Assembly: GCA_009360885.1 (NCBI GenBank) | Contig: SPEL01000001.1 | Span: 186,001 to 250,000 of the forward strand | Origin: Sphingobium sp. | GTDB taxonomy: Bacteria > Pseudomonadota > Alphaproteobacteria > Sphingomonadales > Sphingomonadaceae | Reading direction: 5' to 3' | Length of the DNA: 64,000 bases | Shown here: positions 18,093 to 26,819 of the stretch, in pieces | Numbering within the stretch: the first letter of the stretch is position 1 | Layout: every line of letters begins with the position of its first letter | Position numbers and translations under genes: made by a program | Notes under the pieces: generated by a model | Database searches by the model: none | What the model was told of the DNA's origin: nothing | What the model saw: the letters and a program-made list of their open reading frames with translations, nothing else

Positions 18093-20453
18093 ATGGGTAG
18101 AAATTTACTGCCTGCGGCCAGCATATTGGTGCTGGCCCTGCATGCCCCCGCCCATGCGCAGGGCGATAGGGAAGGGCTGACACAATCTTCCGGTCTGGGG
18201 GATATTATTGTTACCGCGCAGAAACGAGAGCAGTCGCTGAATGACGTTCCCCTCTCCATTACTGCTGCATCGGGGCAAAAGCTTCAGGATCAGGGCATTA
18301 CTAATGTTGGTGATCTGGTAAAAATTGTTCCCGGTTTCAATTATACCGAAAGCGCCTATGCGACGCCCGTTTACACTTTGCGGGGCATTGGCTTTTACGA
18401 CACCAGTCTGGCGGCAAAGCCGACTGTCAGCATCTATCAGGACCAGATACCCGTTCCTTTTTCTATCATGACACGCGGGGCTACGCTTGATCTGGAGCGT
18501 GTTGAGGTGTTGAAAGGACCACAAGGGACGCTCTTCGGTTCTAATGCTACGGGCGGTGCCATTAATTATATTGCGGCCCGGCCAACATCTTCATTCAAGG
18601 CAGGCATTGACGCGGGGATTGCCCGTTTCGGTGAAATAAGCGGGGGTGGGTTCATCAGTGGCCCATTGTCTGACACGCTGCGGGCGCGGGTTGCCGTGCG
18701 CACAGAGCAGGGCGGGGCATGGCAACGCAGCTATACCCGTGATGATAAGCTGGGGGATCGTAATTTTACAACAGGACGGTTGCTGGTTGATTTTGAGCCA
18801 TCTGACAAAGTCCGCTTCGAACTCAACCTCAATGGTTTTATAGATAAGAGCGATGGTCAGGCAGCGCAGCTTATTGGCGTTGTGCCTTTGGGTAATCCCG
18901 CCCGCCTTGGGCCTCTGGGCACCTATCCGGTTGCGCCATTAAATAATCGCGATGCGGATTGGACACCTGAACAAGCCCCGAAGCGGGATGACTGGTACTA
19001 TCAGACTGCGTTACGCGGTGATTTTGATGTGTCAGACGATGTTACGCTGACATCGATAACCAGTTGGTCGAAATATAGTAATGATGCTGATATTGACCCG
19101 GACGGTGTTTCACTTCGCGATTATTTTTATAATACTACGGGAAAAATAACGGCTTTTTCACAGGAATTACGTCTGTCCGGGCGGAATGATGGGCTGAGCT
19201 GGATTTTGGGTGCCAACTATTCGCGTGAAAAAACATATCAGCAGGATGATGCTGGCCCTTATGATGAATCTACCTCTGCTTATCAATTCGTTGATGCAGG
19301 TTTGGGCATTCCGTTTTTCGTTTACAGTCAATATTCTCGTCAAAAATTCATTAATAAGGCGATATTTGCTAATATAGACTATGATATTGGTGATTTTGTC
19401 ACACTGCACGGCGGTGTAAGATATACAGATACAAAAATAGATTTTGCAGGATGCACTGCCGACCGGGGGAAGGCTCTTGGTTTCGGGATAGAAAATCTGG
19501 TGAATTTCATACGTGGTGGTGCTGGAATGGCGCCTATTAATATACCTGCCGATGGATGTGTTACTATTGATGCTAATACACTGACAGTTGGTGAAGTGAA
19601 AAAATCATTATCTGAAGATAATATTTCATGGCGGGCTGGCATTGACCTGAAACCCAGCAAGGATGTGCTGCTATATGCCTCTGTAAGCAAGGGGTATAAA
19701 TCAGGTAGTTTCCCATTACTTTCAGCCAGTGATGCCAGCCAGCTTAACCCTGTCACGCAAGAATCTATAACGGCTTATGAAATTGGTACAAAACTGACAT
19801 TGTTGAATAATAGTGCACAGATAAACGCAGCTATATTTTACTACGATTACAGCAATAAGCAGTTGAAGGGGCGGCTGGTGGCCAATCCTGATATTTTTGG
19901 GCCACTGGAAGCACTTGTGAATGTTCCTCGTTCTCGCGTGCAGGGGGCTGAAATACAACTGGATCTTGCTCCGACAGATGGTTTGCGGGTCAGTATCGGG
20001 GCAACCTATTTGGATACGAAGATTAAGGGTAGTTTTGTCAACTATGACTCTTATGGAAATCAGGTCGATTTTGGCGGTTCTGCTTTTCCTTATACCCCCC
20101 AATATCAGATTGTGATGGATGGCCAGTATGACTGGCGTCTGGGTGGTGATGCGACAGCCTTCATCGGCGCTAATCTGAACTTCCAGAGCGATACCAAAGC
20201 CGTGCTGGGCGATGCGCGGGCCACCCCTTCACCAGAACTGAGTGAGCGAGGTGGGTTAACCATTGCGGATTATGCACTGGTGGATTTGCGGGCTGGTCTC
20301 GGCTTTGCAGAGGACAGGTACAAGATAAGCCTGTTTGTGCGCAATCTGACTGACAAATATTATTGGAGCAACGCCACGCGTATCACGGATACGACCGTGC
20401 GTTTTTCGGGTCGTCCACGGACATTCGGGGTTAATTTCTCTGCACGGTACTGA
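18093..20453 (+). CDS. TonB-dependent outer-membrane receptor
   Basis: A 786-aa receptor with a signal peptide ending near APAHAQG. The plug region starts at DIIVTAQKREQ and includes RVEVLKGPQGTLFGSNATGGAI; a beta-barrel follows and ends FGVNFSARY. AGGAG precedes the ATG closely. It lies 99 bp after the P450 gene and 68 bp before the aldehyde dehydrogenase start, so it is probably co-transcribed with them and imports the P450 substrate across the outer membrane. Its sequence is clearly distinct from the receptor at 8958, which suggests a different ligand. Confidence 0.92.
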   Translation: MGRNLLPAASILVLALHAPAHAQGDREGLTQSSGLGDIIVTAQKREQSLNDVPLSITAASGQKLQDQGITNVGDLVKIVPGFNYTESAYATPVYTLRGIGFYDTSLAAKPTVSIYQDQIPVPFSIMTRGATLDLERVEVLKGPQGTLFGSNATGGAINYIAARPTSSFKAGIDAGIARFGEISGGGFISGPLSDTLRARVAVRTEQGGAWQRSYTRDDKLGDRNFTTGRLLVDFEPSDKVRFELNLNGFIDKSDGQAAQLIGVVPLGNPARLGPLGTYPVAPLNNRDADWTPEQAPKRDDWYYQTALRGDFDVSDDVTLTSITSWSKYSNDADIDPDGVSLRDYFYNTTGKITAFSQELRLSGRNDGLSWILGANYSREKTYQQDDAGPYDESTSAYQFVDAGLGIPFFVYSQYSRQKFINKAIFANIDYDIGDFVTLHGGVRYTDTKIDFAGCTADRGKALGFGIENLVNFIRGGAGMAPINIPADGCVTIDANTLTVGEVKKSLSEDNISWRAGIDLKPSKDVLLYASVSKGYKSGSFPLLSASDASQLNPVTQESITAYEIGTKLTLLNNSAQINAAIFYYDYSNKQLKGRLVANPDIFGPLEALVNVPRSRVQGAEIQLDLAPTDGLRVSIGATYLDTKIKGSFVNYDSYGNQVDFGGSAFPYTPQYQIVMDGQYDWRLGGDATAFIGANLNFQSDTKAVLGDARATPSPELSERGGLTIADYALVDLRAGLGFAEDRYKISLFVRNLTDKYYWSNATRITDTTVRFSGRPRTFGVNFSARY

Positions 20454-20521
20454 ATAATCTCCCCTGGGCCGTGCCTGTGGAAGGCGGGCGCGGCTCCTCT
20501 CTTGTAATGATGGGAAATAGC

Positions 20522-22027
20522 ATGACTATATCGGCGGCATCATCTGGCCGGGTTTACGGGGATGCAGGACATGAGGTCTCTCTGCCAGCATCCCGGATGC
20601 TTATTGGCGGGGCATGGACAGAAGCGCAAAATGGCGCGTTCATAGATGTCGAAGATCCGGCGTCGGGCGCTATATTTGCGCAGGTTCCTGCTGGCACGGC
20701 TGCTGATGTTGACCGGGCAGTAGCCAGCGCGCGCGCGGCATTTGAATCACGGTCATGGGCCTCTATGCGCCCGTTGGATCGTGCAAAAATTATCGAAGCC
20801 ATTGCCCGTAAGATAGAGGACCACGCGCACGAGCTTGCCCTGCTGGAAAGCTATGACAATGGCAAAACTGTCCATCATGCTCTGGCGGTTGATGTGCCAG
20901 CGGCCGCAGATATTTTCCGTTATATGGCGGGATGGTCATCCAAAATTGGGGGGCAGGTGAACCCGATTTCCGGCGATGGGCGGCAATATCATTCTTATTC
21001 GGTGCGCGAACCTATTGGCGTGGTTGGCCAGATTGTGCCGTGGAACTACCCTCTGGCGATGGCGGCATGGAAGATCGCGCCTGCATTGGCGGCTGGTTGT
21101 ACCATTGTGTTAAAACCATCAGAGGTGACGCCATTAACCGCATTGCGATTGGCAGAGCTTGCTCTGGAGGCTGGATTACCCGAAGGCGTTTTGAATGTCG
21201 TGACCGGCTATGGTCACGAGGCGGGGCAGGCGCTGGTGGAACATCCCGGCATTGATAAAATTGCTTTCACCGGATCCACACGTGTGGGTAAGCAGATCGT
21301 CCAAACGGCTGCGAAAGACCTGAAGCGTGTGACGCTGGAACTGGGTGGAAAATCTCCTTCGCTGATCTTTGCGGATGCTGATCTGGATAAGGCCAGTATC
21401 GGGGCAGCATTGGCGATATTCTTTAACTCCGGGCAGGTGTGCCTTGCGGCATCCCGGCTTTACGTAGAGCGCTCCGTCTTTGACCGGGTCGTAGAAGGGG
21501 TGGCAGAGGCTGCGCGCAGCTTTAAGCTGGGTAATGGCCGGAATCCGGATACTATGTTGGGACCGCTGGTCTCAAGGGCGCAGCAACAGCGCGTGCTTGA
21601 TTATATCGATCAGGGCAAGGCGAGTGGTGCGGAACTGGTGGCAGGCGGTAACAGCGGGCCGGGCGATGGATATTTCGTGGAACCCACCATATTCGCCAAT
21701 CCTTCTGCCGATGCATCCATTGTACGCGAGGAAATATTCGGACCTGTGCTGGTTGCAACGCCTTTTGATGATGTTGATGAGGTTGTGCGTGCGGCTAATG
21801 ATACCCGTTATGGGCTTGCCGCGAACATCTGGACCCGCGATTTGTCGCGGGCCCACCTGACAGCACGACGGTTACAAGCCGGTGTGGTGTGGATTAACAC
21901 ACATGGTATGAATGATCCATCTGCTCCCTTTGGCGGTATGAAAGAGTCTGGCTGGGGGCGTGAGGTCGGAGAGGAAGGCGTCCTGCACTATACGGAAACG
22001 AAGACAATCACCGCATTGCTGGATTAG
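20522..22027 (+). CDS. NAD(P)-dependent aldehyde dehydrogenase
   Basis: A 501-aa ALDH from the ATG at 20522, which has GGGAAA seven bases upstream; GTG 20471 or ATG 20507 would extend it. The catalytic residues are E273 (TLELGGKSPS), C307 (NSGQVCLAAS) and N175 in VPWNYP. It resembles betaine-aldehyde/aryl-aldehyde dehydrogenases. Placed last in the P450-TonB receptor-ALDH run, it is a good candidate to convert the aldehyde from the alcohol dehydrogenase step into the acid. It is not a close duplicate of the enzyme at 1733. Confidence 0.92.
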   Translation: MTISAASSGRVYGDAGHEVSLPASRMLIGGAWTEAQNGAFIDVEDPASGAIFAQVPAGTAADVDRAVASARAAFESRSWASMRPLDRAKIIEAIARKIEDHAHELALLESYDNGKTVHHALAVDVPAAADIFRYMAGWSSKIGGQVNPISGDGRQYHSYSVREPIGVVGQIVPWNYPLAMAAWKIAPALAAGCTIVLKPSEVTPLTALRLAELALEAGLPEGVLNVVTGYGHEAGQALVEHPGIDKIAFTGSTRVGKQIVQTAAKDLKRVTLELGGKSPSLIFADADLDKASIGAALAIFFNSGQVCLAASRLYVERSVFDRVVEGVAEAARSFKLGNGRNPDTMLGPLVSRAQQQRVLDYIDQGKASGAELVAGGNSGPGDGYFVEPTIFANPSADASIVREEIFGPVLVATPFDDVDEVVRAANDTRYGLAANIWTRDLSRAHLTARRLQAGVVWINTHGMNDPSAPFGGMKESGWGREVGEEGVLHYTETKTITALLD

Positions 22028-23099
22028 AAATTAGGGTAAAACCAGTTGATTTAGTGGCCATGGTAGAGCCGAATTAGTTCATGATATGGAAGGCAGTGCA
22101 GGAAAATAGCAGTTTTATTGTCCAGACGAGTAGCGGACCAGAGGGGGCTCTCCGGTCTATGGTATCACCATAGCACTGGACGAACTGCATCGTCACGCTA
22201 CTTGTCCGGTGAGCAGGCCTCACATACGTACATTTTATCTGGTGAACAGGTTATTATGGTTCGTGCAATGCATGGGGCCCGCTCTGAAATCGATCACGAC
22301 CGGAGGAATGATGCGTTGCGCGCCCCATGATAGGCGGCCTAGGTTAGTACCATTGGGGCCGAGTGCGCCTGCTGCGGAACATCCAAGATGACAGGCCCGC
22401 TCGCTCGGCAGTTCATTATCGAGTCCGCTATGGGGTAGCGCTGCATGATAAAATGCATTTACCAATGCTTGTTCCTTTTCCTGAAACGCCAGATGATGCC
22501 GTCCCGCTAATGCGCTTATCGTAGCGTGCCTGCCTGCCGATGGTATTTGTTGGCCCTAAAGATAACGACCACCGGCGATAGGGATTGCAACCCTCAGCAC
22601 GGTTGGCGCAACAGTGTAGAAACCCTGACTGGCCCTGATACTCTTAGCGACGATCTGATATGATCGATCAGTGGGCCACGATGCAGTTGGCTGGCTGCTA
22701 TAACCTTCCCCTTCGATAGCCTGCCTGTTCCGGTCATTACCGCGTGCGCATTACCCGCGTCGAATATCCGGCATATGATACTAAAAGATTATTGTGGAAT
22801 GAAACATGTTTGGCCACAATCCTCAGGATTTCGTTTCGTTTGCCGCTACCGGAGAGGTGCAGTGAAAGGGGCTTTGCGCATTAGAGAAACATGATTGACC
22901 TTTGTTATAAAATATAATTATAACTCATAACGATAAATTAAAAGAATCGGCCTTGTTGGAGTAGGATGTGGAAGACCAAATTACCTTTCATAATATGGCG
23001 GCTTGTTTCTGCTCCATAATGATTGGTGATGTCTGTTTTTGTGGGTTTGCCAGCCCACCAATAATTAAAATATCTCCTTCCATTTTTTAGCATAATAGG
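22028..23099. other. Gene-poor kilobase between two catabolic blocks
   Basis: No frame longer than about 80 codons has a plausible start, ribosome site and protein-like composition. The stretch contains the fourth ATGGT-N3-ACCAT palindrome (22159-22171) without a nearby start codon downstream, and several short minus-strand open pieces broken by stops. It may be the scar of a deleted or decayed gene that once had that operator. The last 200 bases are AT-rich and precede the transporter at 23100. Confidence 0.5.
22159..22171. promoter_or_regulatory. Palindromic operator ATGGT-ATC-ACCAT (copy 4 of 4, orphan)
   Basis: The palindrome extends by two further pairs (CT/AG) to a 7-bp arm. It is 132 bp after the aldehyde dehydrogenase stop and more than 900 bp before the next gene, so it controls nothing obvious now. 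Confidence 0.5.
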
Positions 23100-24485
23100 A
23101 TGCCCATGGTCAGTTCTTCCACAGAAGGGGGGGCAAATAATATGTCCCACCAGCCGTCTTCCTCCTTTTCCTCGCCCGATGTACAAGACCCGCGGCGTAT
23201 ATTGGGCCAGTCCCAGATGCGCGCGCGTCAGATAGGCGTTATCGCGCTGTGTGTGCTGTTGAACGCGCTCGATGGCTTTGATGTTCTCGCCATCAGCTTT
23301 GCATCGCCCGGTATTGCGACCGAATGGGGCATAGACCGCGCTGCACTCGGCCTTGTGTTGTCGATGGAACTGATTGGCATGGCGGTCGGGTCAATCTGGC
23401 TGGGTAATCTGGCCGATCGCTTCGGTCGTCGTCCGGTTACCTTGGGGTGTCTGGTTGTCATGGCGCTGGGCATGTGGCTGGCGACGCTGGCTACCAGCGT
23501 ACAGAGCCTTTCTGCTTTCCGGCTATTTACCGGGTTGGGCATTGGCGGCATGCTGGCCTGCACCAACATCATTGTGGCAGAAGTGGCCAATGACCGGGCG
23601 CGCAGCCTCTCCGTTGCTATTATGGCGGCAGGCTATCCTGTAGGGGCCATCGCTGGCGGGTCATTTGCTTCCTATCTGCTCAGTCAGGGTGATTGGCGCG
23701 ATGTTTTCCTGTTCGGCTCTATCATGACGGCAATCTGCTTGCCTCTCGCATGGTTCCTGCTCCCTGAATCCATCGGTTATCTGATGCAGAAGCGTCCCGC
23801 CAATCTGCTGGATCGTATCAATAAGGCGCTTAGCAAGCTGGGGCATGACAGCATCACCGCTGTTGCTGAAACCACGGCAGAGGTGAAGAAGATATCGATC
23901 GGGCGTCTGTTCGGGCCGGATTTGCTGCGTATCACTTTGTTGCTGACGGCGGCCTATTTTGCGCACATCATGTCCTTCTACTTCATTCTGAAGTGGATTC
24001 CCAAAATCGTGGTTGATATGGGTTATGCGCCATCCACCGCAGGCGGTGTGCTGGTGTGGGCCAATGTCGGCAGCCTGACAGGCGCGCTGGTCCTGAGCTA
24101 TCTTTCCTATCGCTATCCGATCAAGAAGCTGGTGACGGGTACGATGGTCGGTTCAACCTTGCTTATCATCCTGTTCGGCATGGGGCAGCGTGATTTGACG
24201 CAACTGGCCTTTGCTGCGGCCTGTGCAGGCTTTTTCACCAATGCCGGTGTGGTTGGTCTTTATGCCATCATCGCGCAGTCTTACCCGACAGAAGTACGGG
24301 GCGGCGGCACGGGTTTTGTGATCGGCATTGGTCGCGGTGGTGCGGCATTGGGGCCGATTATCGCTGGCTTCCTCTTTACGGCGGGCTATGGGTTACAAGG
24401 CGTGGCCATCGCTATGTCGCTTGGTTCGGCTATCGCTGCTGTCGCGTTGCTGGCGTTGCGCCCGGTAAAAGAACAGCAATCCTGA
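23100..24485 (+). CDS. MFS transporter, AAHS type
   Basis: A 461-aa inner-membrane carrier with about twelve helices. Helix 1 has NALDGFDVLAISFASPGI, the AAHS signature, and GNLADRFGRRPVTLG is the MFS loop motif. It likely imports an aromatic acid with protons. Two starts are possible: ATG 23100 with a weak ribosome site, or in-frame ATG 23142 with a G-rich AAGGGGGGG site eight bases upstream; the latter may be the real one. It opens the second catabolic block, ahead of an outer-membrane porin, a sensible inner/outer membrane uptake pair. Confidence 0.87.
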   Translation: MPMVSSSTEGGANNMSHQPSSSFSSPDVQDPRRILGQSQMRARQIGVIALCVLLNALDGFDVLAISFASPGIATEWGIDRAALGLVLSMELIGMAVGSIWLGNLADRFGRRPVTLGCLVVMALGMWLATLATSVQSLSAFRLFTGLGIGGMLACTNIIVAEVANDRARSLSVAIMAAGYPVGAIAGGSFASYLLSQGDWRDVFLFGSIMTAICLPLAWFLLPESIGYLMQKRPANLLDRINKALSKLGHDSITAVAETTAEVKKISIGRLFGPDLLRITLLLTAAYFAHIMSFYFILKWIPKIVVDMGYAPSTAGGVLVWANVGSLTGALVLSYLSYRYPIKKLVTGTMVGSTLLIILFGMGQRDLTQLAFAAACAGFFTNAGVVGLYAIIAQSYPTEVRGGGTGFVIGIGRGGAALGPIIAGFLFTAGYGLQGVAIAMSLGSAIAAVALLALRPVKEQQS

Positions 24486-24494
24486 ATGCCAGAA

Positions 24495-24535
24495 CAGAGC
24501 GGCCAAGTGCGTTCGTTTAAACGCAGGCCGCTCTG
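24495..24535 (+). terminator. Long two-part hairpin after transporter gene
   Basis: CAGAGCGGCC (24495-24504) pairs with GGCCGCTCTG (24526-24535); inside it TGCGTT (24508-24513) pairs with AACGCA (24520-24525). The 16-bp stem with a 3-nt bulge starts 10 bases after the stop. No T-run follows, so it may stop transcription only partly or stabilise the mRNA 3' end. Confidence 0.55.
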
Positions 24536-24651
24536 ACCAGAACATGCGGATGACCTTCGCGCTGGTGGCTGGATATGGTTTGAAAACGGATCATATCCAG
24601 TAGCTGCGGTGCGCGTCCGGTCTGCCCTGACGACTCTATTCAAAGGTTCCT

Positions 24652-26091
24652 ATGATGAAGATGATGTTTAACCCGATGCTTTCGGGAGCGCTACTGGCTT
24701 GCCTGATCGCAGCGCCAGCGCAGGCGCAGGAAACACCCGCAAAGGGAGAGAAAAGCGTATCTGCTGCGCCTTCCTATCCACCCTTTCAGATCATCGTAGC
24801 GGATGAGCGTTATGATTATCTCTCTGATGCGGACAAGCGCACATCCTTATGGCCGAGCCTTAAATATATTCCGATTACAGACGGCAGCTATTTGTCGCTG
24901 GGCGGAGAAATCCGTCCGCGTGTGGAAGCGCGCGAACATATGGGTTTTGGCCGTGGCGCAGAAGACAGCGGCCTTAACAGCCAGCTTCGTTCTCGTCTGT
25001 GGGCCGATCTGCACGTCACCCCGAATGTCCGTATATTTGCGGAACTGCAGTCGGCCTTCACCACGGGTGAGGATGTTGCAGGGCCGGCGGTAGACCAGAA
25101 TCCGCTGGAAGTGCAGCAGGCCTTCGTCGAATTTTCTACGTCTCCTTCTTCGCAGGGCAGCCTTGCTTTGCGTTTGGGCAGGCAGCAGATCATGATGGGG
25201 AAAAGACGTCTGATTGAACCGCGTGGCGCGCCCAATTATATGCGTGCTTATGATGCCGCCCGTTTACTGGGGCATAGCGGCAAATGGCGCTTTGGTCTGA
25301 TGGGGGGCGCCCCGGTGCGGGATGAACTCGGCACCTTGAATGACAGCACCAATGATGACTGGACCTTCATTGCGGGGCATGTTGCACGTAAAATGGATGA
25401 AATATTGCCCGGGTCTGATCTGGAGCTGCTTTATATCCATACCAACCGAAAAATCGCCCCGATGGATCGTTTCGTTGGCAAGAGAGAGACATTATCCGCG
25501 CGCTTTTCCGGCAAAAATGGCGGGCTGGATTATGATGTTGAACTAATTGGTCAGCATGGCAAGGCGCAGACAGGTACTGGGGACCAGCAGAAGGTGCGGG
25601 CCTGGTATGTTGGTACAGATAGCGGTTATACATTTCCGGTAGCATGGCAACCAAGGCTGGGACTGAAGGTTGATATTGGATCAGGCGATACCAACCCCAA
25701 TGATAATCGCATGGGGAGCTATGATTTCCTATGGTCAGCATCCATGACATGGACACCGGAACTGGGATATACCAACCTGATTTCGGCTGGTCCCACCTTG
25801 CGGGTGAAACCAATGTCAAAGCTGACGGTGGACCTTGGCAGTGCCGGCCTGTGGCGCACCACATTGAAGGACGGTCTATACAATCTGTCGCATCGGCAGA
25901 TTCGGTCGGTTGCTGAGGGCCGCTCGCGTTATGTGGGGCTGCGTACAACGGCTAAGGTTGAATATCAGTGGAACCGCTGGTTACTGACAGGCCTGTATGT
26001 GAACCGTACATTCGCTGGTGATTTCCTGAAGGAAACCGGCGACAGCAAAGATATGCTGCATAGCGCGTTGTACACGACCTTCCGTTTCTGA
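24652..26091 (+). CDS. Alginate-export-family outer-membrane porin
   Basis: A 479-aa protein with a signal peptide ending at AAPAQAQE (about residue 26). The mature part starts with YDYLSDADKRTSLWPSLKYI and LGGEIRPRVEARE, typical of the AlgE-like alginate export domain, an 18-stranded-type beta-barrel, and ends in the aromatic-rich LYTTFRF. Despite the family name, sphingomonads often carry such barrels near catabolic genes, where they probably serve as substrate channels. Its place after an AAHS transporter supports uptake of an aromatic acid rather than polysaccharide export; no alginate genes are present. Confidence 0.85.
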   Translation: MMKMMFNPMLSGALLACLIAAPAQAQETPAKGEKSVSAAPSYPPFQIIVADERYDYLSDADKRTSLWPSLKYIPITDGSYLSLGGEIRPRVEAREHMGFGRGAEDSGLNSQLRSRLWADLHVTPNVRIFAELQSAFTTGEDVAGPAVDQNPLEVQQAFVEFSTSPSSQGSLALRLGRQQIMMGKRRLIEPRGAPNYMRAYDAARLLGHSGKWRFGLMGGAPVRDELGTLNDSTNDDWTFIAGHVARKMDEILPGSDLELLYIHTNRKIAPMDRFVGKRETLSARFSGKNGGLDYDVELIGQHGKAQTGTGDQQKVRAWYVGTDSGYTFPVAWQPRLGLKVDIGSGDTNPNDNRMGSYDFLWSASMTWTPELGYTNLISAGPTLRVKPMSKLTVDLGSAGLWRTTLKDGLYNLSHRQIRSVAEGRSRYVGLRTTAKVEYQWNRWLLTGLYVNRTFAGDFLKETGDSKDMLHSALYTTFRF

Positions 26092-26113
26092 CGAAGTGCA
26101 TCCGAATGTGTGT

Positions 26114-26139
26114 GGCCTGTCTACTGGCATAGGCAGGCC
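26114..26139. terminator. Hairpin between porin and MarR genes
   Basis: GGCCTGTCTA (26114-26123) and TAGGCAGGCC (26130-26139) form a 10-bp stem with one G-T pair and a 6-nt loop in the gap between convergent genes. It lacks a T-tract; position suggests a shared bidirectional terminator. Confidence 0.5.
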
Positions 26140-26186
26140 CGCCATATAGAGGGCATAGCATTGCATTGCCTCTTTCATTGGCGGCA

Positions 26187-26699
26187 TCAGCCGGTTTTAA
26201 TGCCTTGCTGCCATAGATTATCACGCATTTGCGTCAGCACATGCAGCATGACCTTCATTTCTTCCTGATTAATGCCAGCGAGCAGTTTTGCGCGCTCACG
26301 GGTTGATGTTTGCTGCATGATGGTGACGGCCTCCCTGCCTTTGTCGGTCAGGCAAATCAGGCGGGATCGCAGATCATCCGGGTCTCTGCGGCGCTCGATG
26401 AAGCCTCCTTTTTCCAGCTTTTCCATCGTGTTGACAATGCTTGGCCCCTCCAGCCCCAGCCGGGCGGCAACCTGCATCAGGGTGGCATCTGTTTCGCTCA
26501 TGGACAAGGCATAGAGAATTTCCCAGCGTATCTGGCTGTGCCCCACATCTTTGAGGGCCTGATCCAGCGCCTTACGGTAACGACGCACAACCAGCATCAT
26601 TCGACGTGTCGCGGTTATTTCCGGGTTATCGGGGGTTCCCTCTGGCATCATGCCATCAAAGACCGATTCCTCTGCGTCACTCACATAATTTTTAGCCAT
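26187..26699 (-). CDS. MarR-family transcriptional regulator
   Basis: A 170-aa protein with the MarR winged-helix fold at about residues 45-135: LMQVAARLGLEGPSIVNTMEKLEKGGFIERRRDPDDLRSRLICLTDKG shows, in pieces, the recognition helix and the DxR wing. MarR proteins usually repress until a phenolic or aromatic acid binds. It diverges from the class II aldolase-family gene, and an 18-bp palindrome lies between the two starts (26743-26760), the likely operator for self-regulation and control of the degradative run. Confidence 0.9.
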   Translation of the reverse strand: MAKNYVSDAEESVFDGMMPEGTPDNPEITATRRMMLVVRRYRKALDQALKDVGHSQIRWEILYALSMSETDATLMQVAARLGLEGPSIVNTMEKLEKGGFIERRRDPDDLRSRLICLTDKGREAVTIMQQTSTRERAKLLAGINQEEMKVMLHVLTQMRDNLWQQGIKTG

Positions 26700-26742
26700 A
26701 GCGACCTCGTGCGGATGGTATATTGTGCCGATAAAGGCAAAC

Positions 26743-26760
26743 TAGATACATATATATCTA
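26743..26760. promoter_or_regulatory. Candidate MarR operator TAGATA-N6-TATCTA
   Basis: A perfect 6-bp inverted repeat with a 6-bp spacer lies 44 bp before the MarR start and 60 bp before the aldolase-family start. Size and AT-rich arms fit MarR-family sites. Assignment to the adjacent regulator is inference from position. Confidence 0.6.
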
Positions 26761-26819
26761 CTTAGTTGACAGAAGGGGCAAGCAAATATATCCCGTCATC
26801 AGGGAAGAGGAAGGCTGAT

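Noticed and set aside
22235-22465. 76-codon minus-strand open frame in the gene-poor gap
   Set aside because: No ribosome site and no recognisable protein; at best a decayed fragment.
22550-22790. Possible transposase or aldehyde-dehydrogenase remnant on the minus strand
   Set aside because: Short look-alike pieces only, in broken frames; similarity is too weak to call a pseudogene without a database search.
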